NCBI GenBank assembly: GCA_031553395.1
Contig: JAVBLR010000006.1
Location: 248,001 to 312,000, forward strand
Source: WRGA01 sp031553395
GTDB taxonomy: Bacteria; Bacteroidota; Bacteroidia; Bacteroidales; WRGA01
DNA length: 64,000 nucleotides
Reading direction: 5' to 3'
Shown here one piece after another: positions 26,664 through 33,580 of this stretch (the first letter of the stretch is position 1; each line of letters starts with the position of its first letter). The notes under the pieces were generated by a model. It did no database searches, was not told where the DNA came from, and worked only from the letters and a program-made list of their open reading frames with translations. A program made the translations under genes and the position numbers.

Positions 26664-26712
26664 AGTTATCTGAAGTTAAGCGGAAGTTTGGCAGCTTCAG
26701 ATAACTTTTTTT
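26664..26712 (+). terminator. Rho-independent-type terminator
   Basis: AAGTTATCTGAAG (26664-26676) pairs with CTTCAGATAACTT (26695-26707), followed by a T run. It closes the transcript of the 823-residue protein gene. Part of the left arm also occurs at 38117-38141 in the other direction. Confidence 0.8.
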
Positions 26713-26724
26713 GTTCAATTCTAT

Positions 26725-28557
26725 TTAATCTTCCGATTTAAACAAATTTATTCTCAGTTTTTCCTTTTCAATGTATAAGTTATTGCAGAAATAACGCAAC
26801 GAGTCTTCAAGAAAATCAGAGCTTCGTATTATCAATGTGTTGTAATCAATTTTTCCGACTACATTATTTTTATAAATCAGGTAATTTTCATCAGTCAGAT
26901 ATTCGGTGCCGGGAATGATTTTCAGTTTGTCGAAATTGATAAAAGACAAATCAAGATCTTTCGGATTAGGCGATTTGTCATTTACAATACCAAAACTAGA
27001 ACTCCACCTGAGAGGAAATAAAATCTGGGTATCTTGATGTTTATTGATCGGTTGATAATTGTAATAAATTTTATTATCGACAACAAAATAACGATTGTAA
27101 ACCGTTGCATTATTGATATCAACATCGTTAGAAGTCAGGTAACTCCAGTTAGATTTTGATTTACGTTTTTTGTTATGCCAATTCCTTATTATATTGGCAC
27201 TGATTTCTTGATTGGCATACAATGTTTTTCCATCTGTAAAATAATATTCATTCAAAAATTTGAGATTTGCAAGGTCAAAATTTTTATCAAAATATCCGTA
27301 TTCATCTTTTACACTTTTGAGTGGTTCCAACCGGTTATTACAAATAATAAAAAGCAGTCCGTCATATCGTAAAATAGGCGTGTTGTAATCACTACGTTGT
27401 GATTTATCAACCGGTTCCAATTTCACATATAAACGATAGGGAAATCGTCCGACATATTCCAGCTTGTCAATATTCATATCAACAGGATAAGCAATCTTTT
27501 TATCTTCGAAAAATAGTTCCTTATTATCGTATAACATCATATCCCGTCCTAAAAACTTAACCTTACGAAAATCCCTTTGAACAGTTTCTTCATCGTTCAA
27601 CCCTTCTTTGAAAATAGAAAAATCCAATATCAACCTACCATTTGTACCTAACGGATAGGATGAACTTGAAGTCGTATTTCCTTGAAAAAAATACAAATAT
27701 CCATTATAATAATAGTAATAACTATCACCGAAAAATTGATATGATTGCAGGTAATAATTGAAAACTTTACCGGATGGATAATATAGATTTTTAATGCCAA
27801 TCCAAAAATAATTATTGGATTCTGTTATTCCGCGCTGTCCTTCATTATTAATAGCAAAAATATGTTTTCCAATAATTTGCTCATCAGATATCGTTTTGAC
27901 TTGTCCCTCATAAAGCCAATAAAGATTTTTGTCATCTTGATAAAGTTGTCCATCGATTCTTTTTAACTGACGGATATCATGAAAAGTATTTTCGGGATAT
28001 GCAAAACAACGGGTTCCCCAAAAATCTCCTCCAAAAATATACAGACTGTCATTGCGTTTAAAAACAGATTCATTTACAATCTCATCAAAATGATATTTGC
28101 TTACAGGAGATGTTGCAAAATTGTAAATTGTATCACCATGAATAAATCTAAGATTCTCATTTTTATTTTGACCGAACACATATCGAACTTCATCAGGTAA
28201 AAAACCGATATACCCAAAACCATTGATAATATGATTTTTATCTTTAGCAATTCCTCTTTTAGGATTCACAAATTCGAAAGAATTGTAATCAACATTTTTC
28301 AATGTATCAATATAATAAGTTCCAATTCCTGAACTTGATAACGGATGGATCCAATATCCTGTTTGTCCGACAAGTTTCTTTTCGGGATAAAAAGCATAAC
28401 CATACGCATAAAAAGCAGGCATTTCTTTTATCCCTTCAGGTCTTCGGTAATCCGAAAACAAGTCATATCTTTTAACAACTACACTATCCGATATTTGTGC
28501 GAAACAAACTAAACTTACGGCAATATAAATGCTTGATAAGATAAGTTTTAGATTCAT
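26725..28557 (-). CDS. Hypothetical secreted protein, possibly DKNYY-like
   Basis: A 610-residue exported protein with a signal peptide ending at VCFAQ. Repeated short elements such as D-D-K-N-L-Y, D-N-K-I-Y-Y and D-K-N followed by aromatic residues recall the DKNYY family of beta-rich repeat proteins, but I am not sure. Its leader contains a palindromic element (28579-28647), so the repeat would be transcribed as a hairpin just ahead of the start. Confidence 0.6.
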   Translation of the reverse strand: MNLKLILSSIYIAVSLVCFAQISDSVVVKRYDLFSDYRRPEGIKEMPAFYAYGYAFYPEKKLVGQTGYWIHPLSSSGIGTYYIDTLKNVDYNSFEFVNPKRGIAKDKNHIINGFGYIGFLPDEVRYVFGQNKNENLRFIHGDTIYNFATSPVSKYHFDEIVNESVFKRNDSLYIFGGDFWGTRCFAYPENTFHDIRQLKRIDGQLYQDDKNLYWLYEGQVKTISDEQIIGKHIFAINNEGQRGITESNNYFWIGIKNLYYPSGKVFNYYLQSYQFFGDSYYYYYNGYLYFFQGNTTSSSSYPLGTNGRLILDFSIFKEGLNDEETVQRDFRKVKFLGRDMMLYDNKELFFEDKKIAYPVDMNIDKLEYVGRFPYRLYVKLEPVDKSQRSDYNTPILRYDGLLFIICNNRLEPLKSVKDEYGYFDKNFDLANLKFLNEYYFTDGKTLYANQEISANIIRNWHNKKRKSKSNWSYLTSNDVDINNATVYNRYFVVDNKIYYNYQPINKHQDTQILFPLRWSSSFGIVNDKSPNPKDLDLSFINFDKLKIIPGTEYLTDENYLIYKNNVVGKIDYNTLIIRSSDFLEDSLRYFCNNLYIEKEKLRINLFKSED

Positions 28558-28578
28558 GGATTTATATTTATCTTGTTC

Positions 28579-28647
28579 TACCCCTGTCCCCTAAAGGGGA
28601 ACGAAAATCTCTGTATCAGTGCGTTCTCCTTTAGGGGGACAGGGGTA
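28579..28647. repeat. REP-like palindromic element, subtype B
   Basis: Inverted arms TACCCCTGTCCCC..GGGGAACG and CGTTCTCCTTTAGG..GACAGGGGTA with one substitution and one inserted G. The inner stretch ATCAGTGCGTTC is shared with the half element at 30697-30741. It lies in the leader of the minus-strand gene. Confidence 0.82.
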
Positions 28648-28668
28648 ATATTCAATCTTTCTCAAAAA

Positions 28669-28676
28669 CAAAAGTA
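28669..28676 (-). promoter_or_regulatory. Probable -7 element of the 610-residue protein gene
   Basis: CAAAAGTA on the plus strand is TACTTTTG on the minus strand, the TAnnTTTG consensus. The palindromic repeat would fall inside the leader, which is about 105 bases long. Confidence 0.4.
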
Positions 28677-28801
28677 ACATTTATTTTATATGATGGCAGA
28701 ATAAGCTGAATTGAAAATCAACAAAATCAAATCCTGATTTATATTATCTCATTTAATAGATTATTATCTTTACAGCCGGTAGATTTAATAAAAAATAGAC
28801 A

Positions 28802-29461
28802 ATGACTGAAAAAAATTATAACATGTTCCTATTTACACTTATCCGGGTTCTGATTCCTCCGGTAATAGTATTATTATTCATTGTTATTGAGTATTTATTT
28901 GCAAATATTATCCATACCAGTAACAGCATGGTCATTTTTTCCTTTGTTACCATTTCAATTATTAGTGTTATCGCTTGGCTGATATGGCTGATAATAGAAA
29001 TTTTCCGGTTTCATAAAGAAAAAAGACTTAAACTGAGGAATATCAATTTGGTAGTTATAATATTTTATCTGACTCTTACCATATTTACCTATAATAAATT
29101 CTTTGGCGATGAATATATGTATTCGCAAGAAAGCCCTTGTGGAAAATATAAAATCGATGTTTATACCCAACCTTTCTTTATCGCAATGCCGGGTGGCGGC
29201 GGAATCGGAAGCAGAAGTGCAACTGTTATTCTTAAAAACAAATGGGGATTAACAATTGGAAAATCCTCAGAAGAAGCTCTTTACGGCGACCTTGAATTGG
29301 AGTGGGATTATGACAACAATATACTTTGGGTTGCAAGAGGAACCGGAATCGACCTTCCTTATTCGATTTTTTATTTAATTTGGTATGAATATTTTATCAT
29401 TTTTGCATCCATATGTATAGTTGTGGGGTTGATAATAAGATTTTTTAAAACAAAAAAATGA
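28802..29461 (+). CDS. Hypothetical membrane protein
   Basis: A 219-residue protein with four hydrophobic segments: two near the N-terminus (about 12-33 and 42-65), one at about 80-98, and one near the C-terminus (about 190-213). Between the third and fourth is a loop with S-P-C-G-K-Y-K and glycine-rich MPGGGGIGSRS. No domain recognised. A -7-like TATCTTTA lies about 30 bases upstream. Confidence 0.62.
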   Translation: MTEKNYNMFLFTLIRVLIPPVIVLLFIVIEYLFANIIHTSNSMVIFSFVTISIISVIAWLIWLIIEIFRFHKEKRLKLRNINLVVIIFYLTLTIFTYNKFFGDEYMYSQESPCGKYKIDVYTQPFFIAMPGGGGIGSRSATVILKNKWGLTIGKSSEEALYGDLELEWDYDNNILWVARGTGIDLPYSIFYLIWYEYFIIFASICIVVGLIIRFFKTKK

Positions 29462-29492
29462 TTTTAAAAACATTAATCATAATAATAACTTT

Positions 29493-30092
29493 ATGATACA
29501 AAAGTTAGTGCTAATGATCTTTTGTTTTTTAACAAACATCATTGTTTTTGCACAAAAGAATATCGAAAAGCAAATCGACAGCCTGAAATACGTAACAGAT
29601 ATGCCTAGAGAATGCAATGTTTCGAATTTCATCAAAAATAAAAAAGAAAACGAAGCATATATTTATCCTTTGGATGAAAGATGTGGCGATATATTATTCT
29701 GGAATGTGGTAATGCTCAAAGAAAAAGCAATATTACCTCTCATTAAAAAAGTAGGCGACGCAACACCGACAGAGGCAACTGCAGCACCCACTCCCCGACG
29801 ATATACAGTTGGAGATGTTGCTTTAAGCGCTTTGCAGGAAATAATACATGGAATTCCCGTATATGAAATTGCAGGCATTAAATATGACGAATCGCTCGGT
29901 TCGTTAAACTATTGGTACTATTTCGATAAGAAAAGTAACCGGAAAAAATTTCAAAAAAACCTGTATAAATGGTATAATGAGAATAAGAATTCGTTGGAAT
30001 GGATAGAATCAAATAACCGGTTCGAGATTTGCGCTTGTTTCGGCGGACATCCAAATGGTGGGTATTACGAAGTTGAAAAAAACAGAAAATGA
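29493..30092 (+). CDS. Hypothetical secreted protein, tandem family member A (shortened)
   Basis: A 199-residue exported protein and the first of three tandem paralogues (with 30747 and 31853). The shared part has QIDSLKYVTDMP after the signal peptide, C-G-D/N-x-x-F-W-x-V-V, D-V-A-x-x-A-L-Q-E-I-I-H-x-I-P, and K-F-Q-x-x-x-x-K-W-Y-x-x-N-K. It stops just after H-P-N-G-G-Y-Y, where the two paralogues continue for 170 or more residues. The stop is 25 bp before a palindromic element followed by a DUF559 gene, so it may have been shortened by that insertion. Confidence 0.65.
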   Translation: MIQKLVLMIFCFLTNIIVFAQKNIEKQIDSLKYVTDMPRECNVSNFIKNKKENEAYIYPLDERCGDILFWNVVMLKEKAILPLIKKVGDATPTEATAAPTPRRYTVGDVALSALQEIIHGIPVYEIAGIKYDESLGSLNYWYYFDKKSNRKKFQKNLYKWYNENKNSLEWIESNNRFEICACFGGHPNGGYYEVEKNRK

Positions 30093-30117
30093 TTGCATAT
30101 AATGAATATTAGTCATT

Positions 30118-30253
30118 TTACCCCTAAATCCCCTAAAGGGGACTTTGCAGAGGTGAAATGATTAATTATCAAAATAATTTAATTTATTGGTTTTTGTTAC
30201 GTACATCCAATTGGGTCGCCAAGGAAGTCCCCTTTAGGGGATTTAGGGGTAAA
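30118..30253. repeat. REP/BIME-like palindromic element, subtype A
   Basis: About 136 bp bounded by TTTACCCCTAAATCCCC..GGGGACTTTGCAGAGG and its inverse ending GGGGTAAA. The subterminal parts match the element at 2162-2291 in reverse orientation; the AT-rich centre does not. It lies immediately before the DUF559 gene. Confidence 0.87.
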
Positions 30254-30278
30254 TAATAAATAGTCATAAAAGTTTCAA

Positions 30279-30686
30279 ATGTATATGGAAATAAAAAGAC
30301 ATGATGATGTTAGTATGTTTTATGAAGCATCTCCTATCTTATTTGAATTTGCAAAAGATTTGAGAAGTAATCCAACGGAAGCAGAATCTCTACTTTGGAA
30401 ATATTTGTCTAAAAACCAGTTGAGAGGGTTTCGTTTTAAGAGACAACATCCGGTAAAATATTTTATTGCAGATTTTTATTGCCATAAAGCTAAACTTATT
30501 ATAGAAATAGATGGTGGCTATCATAAATTACTTGAACAATTTGAATATGATGAAAATCGAGGTTCTGAATTGGAAAAATTAGGATTGAAAGTGATTAGAT
30601 TTGAAAATGAGCAGATTTTTCGTAACATTGAAAGTGTCATAAAGATTATAATTGAAGAACTTGAAAAATCCATTCCTGCATCATAG
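30279..30686 (+). CDS. DUF559-family endonuclease
   Basis: A 135-residue protein with the complete DUF559 pattern: R-S-N-P-T-E-A-E-S-L-L-W near residue 31, R-G-F-R-F-K-R-Q near 51, I-A-D-F-Y-C near 65, and L-I-I-E-I-D-G-G-Y-H near 75, then V-I-R-F near 107. The D..E-x-D spacing is that of a PD-(D/E)xK or Vsr-like nuclease fold. Biological roles in this family are unclear; some members are linked to mobile elements. It is flanked by a subtype A palindromic element and half of a subtype B one, and it interrupts a tandem gene family, so it is probably a mobile cargo or mobility gene. Confidence 0.82.
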   Translation: MYMEIKRHDDVSMFYEASPILFEFAKDLRSNPTEAESLLWKYLSKNQLRGFRFKRQHPVKYFIADFYCHKAKLIIEIDGGYHKLLEQFEYDENRGSELEKLGLKVIRFENEQIFRNIESVIKIIIEELEKSIPAS

Positions 30687-30696
30687 AAGAAAAACA

Positions 30697-30741
30697 AAAA
30701 TCTACACATCAGTGCGTTCCCCTTTAGGGGACAGGGGTAAA
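30697..30741. repeat. Half copy of a subtype B palindromic element
   Basis: Only the right arm is present: ATCAGTGCGTTCCCC, then TTTAGGGGACAGGGGTAA. It matches the right half of the element at 28579-28647, including the inner ATCAGTGCGTTC. It ends a few bases before the next start codon. Confidence 0.8.
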
Positions 30742-30746
30742 AACAA

Positions 30747-31850
30747 ATGAAAAAAATAGCACTTATTTTCTTACTATCTATTACACCCGTTTTGTCTTTT
30801 GCACAAAAAGACATTTCAAGGCAAATAGACAGCCTGAAATATGTTACGAATATGCCGTTCATCTGTAGGGGAACTATTTCAACAACAGCAGATGATATGT
30901 TTGTTACGGAAAAAGGCGACACCATCTATACCGAAGGTTGCGGCAATGCAACTTTTTGGAAGGTTGTCAGCCTGAAAGAAAAAGCCATCCGTCCTCTTAT
31001 TAATAAACTTGCCGATACAACACAGACTGAAGCTCCTGTTATATATTTCGGTGGTAATTATTCTGTTGCAGATGTGGCTTATGCTGCTCTCCAGGAAATT
31101 ATTCACAATATTCCAACCTTCGAATTATTAGATGCGGAATTTGATGAAGGTTGCGGTTATTGTTCATATTGGCATAAGGTAAGAGAATCTACCAAGAATA
31201 GGAGAAAATTTCAACTGGCAGTTCAAAAATGGTATAATAAGAATAAAGCAAATTTTGCATGGATAGAAAGCGATGATTTTGCTATTTGTGATTACATAGG
31301 CGAACATCCTTCCGGAGGGCATTACAAAGTAAAGAAAATAAACGGCGAATATCCGGCTGTTTATCAATTGAAAAAAATCTCGGAAGTAGCCGACAGTGTA
31401 ATTATCAAAACACTTTTTTGCCGTGATCGGGAAACTTATGGAAATGAGCCTATCGCAATAAGTGAAACTGGCGAGTTTAAACAGCAGGAAATAAGAGATA
31501 CGACTTATGTAATTGCTTTATCTAAATTAACAAACAAAGAAATTAAAGAATTTAATGACAAATTGAATAATTTTGGAGGGGTAATTGCTTTGCCCAACCA
31601 TTGTGACATTCAACTGGATTATTACGTAAAAGATTCGATATATTCCGTAGTAACAATATCATCCATATTCCGTAAAATAAATATTATACACAAATTTGAT
31701 TGTGAAGGTCGAGATACAGATTGGACATCTCCTTATTTGTCGTGCTTTTTCATGAATGAAATTTCGAATGACATGAAAAAATACCTGACAAAATTGCTGC
31801 GAAAGAAAAAACTATGGAGTAAATCGGATGGCTTTTATAAATGGGATTGA
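30747..31850 (+). CDS. Hypothetical secreted protein, tandem family member B
   Basis: A 367-residue exported protein with a signal peptide ending at SFAQK. The first about 200 residues match members A and C (Q-I-D-S-L-K-Y-V-T, C-G-N-A-T-F-W, E-I-I-H-N-I-P, W-Y-N-K-N-K). The remaining 165 residues are unique and include C-x-R-D-R-E-T-Y and I-A-L-P-N-H-C. The half repeat at 30697-30741 abuts the start codon and may affect translation. Function unknown. Confidence 0.68.
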   Translation: MKKIALIFLLSITPVLSFAQKDISRQIDSLKYVTNMPFICRGTISTTADDMFVTEKGDTIYTEGCGNATFWKVVSLKEKAIRPLINKLADTTQTEAPVIYFGGNYSVADVAYAALQEIIHNIPTFELLDAEFDEGCGYCSYWHKVRESTKNRRKFQLAVQKWYNKNKANFAWIESDDFAICDYIGEHPSGGHYKVKKINGEYPAVYQLKKISEVADSVIIKTLFCRDRETYGNEPIAISETGEFKQQEIRDTTYVIALSKLTNKEIKEFNDKLNNFGGVIALPNHCDIQLDYYVKDSIYSVVTISSIFRKINIIHKFDCEGRDTDWTSPYLSCFFMNEISNDMKKYLTKLLRKKKLWSKSDGFYKWD

Positions 31851-31852
31851 AG

Positions 31853-33580
31853 ATGAAACTATTAAAGATATTGTTGTTTTTTCTTATCGCTTGTCCTGCT
31901 TTTGCGCAAGATAATGTAGACGCCATACTTCTAAGCAAAAAGCTGAAAAATATTACAGATATGCCATATATCTGTAATGGATATTATATGAATGAAACCG
32001 GCGATACAATCCGTGAAGGTTGCGGTAATGCTGCTTATTGGGATATAGTCAAGCAAAAAGATGATGTAATTCAGCTGCTTATCGATATACTTACCGACAC
32101 TACACAAACAAAAGCGGTCGTTCCTCTTTTCGGCTGGAATTACACTGTTGCCGATATTGCTTATACTGCACTCAGAGAAATTATCCATGGCATTCCTACT
32201 TTTAAATTGTTAGGAATAAAATTTGATAAAAAAGGTTGTGGATATTGCTCGTATTGGTATCATCTGACTGAAAATTTCGATAATAGGGTAAAATTTCAAC
32301 AGGCAGTGCAAAAATGGTATGATAAAAATGCCCACCGCCTTATTTGGATTGAGGGAAACGAAGTTGAAACAGGCGAAGGATTCTTGAATCATCCGGCTGG
32401 GGGATACTTTATAGTTAGTAGTAAAAAAGGTCGAAGGATAACTTTCGAATCTAATTACAATGCCGCTCCAACCGGGTTGAATGAACGAAAATTTTATTAT
32501 TTGAAAAAAGCAGCTGTTAAAGCGGATTTTAATTATGCAAAACTCAATAATAATCCTGTAAAAGCCGATTTTGAACCGGTTGATGGAAAATACAAATACT
32601 ATCAATTTATTGCAACTTTCAAAGGATTATCTTATAACGAAGATGCAGAAGATGATTCCATTAAAGACTTTCATGATATTTTGATAATAAAAACAGATAA
32701 TAAAAATAAAATTCTCGACGCTTACCAACATACACTGGAATGGGCTGAGTGGCCTTCACAATTTGATGTATATAGATATAATACAAAAAATGTCATATTG
32801 AAAAATAACCTTGATATAAACTGGCTGAACTTAAAACAAACAATCGATCCATACAAAACTCAAAATGAAATTGGAATAGTAAAATTCGATATAAATCCTT
32901 TTTATCCTCAGGAAATATTAAATGGCAGAACATTGCAAACATTATACAATACATACTGCATTGATTGTAAGCCGGATAAAAAAACAAAAAATAATGATGT
33001 TGCTGGATTCTTTCCACCTCCGTTACTACATCATATTAAAGAATTGAAAGACTTTACTTGTGAAAAGAAATATAATATTCCCGACTCGGTTTTCTTATCA
33101 TTATATCCACTGAATGCTGATAGTATTGTAGTTATGATTCCTGATGCTTATTGCGATTCGTTCGATAACTATAAGACCTTGTTTAAAATGACCGAAAAAG
33201 AAATCGCCGATTTTGCCGGACTTTTGTTTAACTATGATTTTATTACCAAAGATTATAATTGCATAATTACAACTATAACCATTCGTGGAGAAAAAAGAGC
33301 TGATATTATGCTCCAATTTCACCATAAAGACAAAATAAATCAATTATCATTATATTTTGATGAAGAACCACAAATAAGATTTGAAGACACATTTGATGAA
33401 GCTTTTGGTATTAATTGGAGAACAAATTGCAAAGATTGGTATAGCAAACTGAAAAGCTTCTTTTATGAGAATTACAATTATAAAATACAGGAATGCTGGG
33501 AGAAAGGATACGACAACCCGGCGATAATAATACCTATTCCTATACCTGTTAAACCGGATATAAAAACAGAATCAAAATGA
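31853..33580 (+). CDS. Hypothetical secreted protein, tandem family member C
   Basis: A 575-residue exported protein. I chose ATG 31853, two bases after the stop of member B, because it starts a clean signal peptide (MKLLKILLFF..CPAFAQ); an in-frame ATG lies 12 bases upstream. The N-terminal about 190 residues match members A and B. The longer C-terminal part is unique, with no domain recognised, and ends in a proline and isoleucine stretch (IIIPIPIPVKP). It ends in an ATGA overlap with the ankyrin gene, so B, C and the ankyrin protein are probably made from one transcript. Confidence 0.68.
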   Translation: MKLLKILLFFLIACPAFAQDNVDAILLSKKLKNITDMPYICNGYYMNETGDTIREGCGNAAYWDIVKQKDDVIQLLIDILTDTTQTKAVVPLFGWNYTVADIAYTALREIIHGIPTFKLLGIKFDKKGCGYCSYWYHLTENFDNRVKFQQAVQKWYDKNAHRLIWIEGNEVETGEGFLNHPAGGYFIVSSKKGRRITFESNYNAAPTGLNERKFYYLKKAAVKADFNYAKLNNNPVKADFEPVDGKYKYYQFIATFKGLSYNEDAEDDSIKDFHDILIIKTDNKNKILDAYQHTLEWAEWPSQFDVYRYNTKNVILKNNLDINWLNLKQTIDPYKTQNEIGIVKFDINPFYPQEILNGRTLQTLYNTYCIDCKPDKKTKNNDVAGFFPPPLLHHIKELKDFTCEKKYNIPDSVFLSLYPLNADSIVVMIPDAYCDSFDNYKTLFKMTEKEIADFAGLLFNYDFITKDYNCIITTITIRGEKRADIMLQFHHKDKINQLSLYFDEEPQIRFEDTFDEAFGINWRTNCKDWYSKLKSFFYENYNYKIQECWEKGYDNPAIIIPIPIPVKPDIKTESK

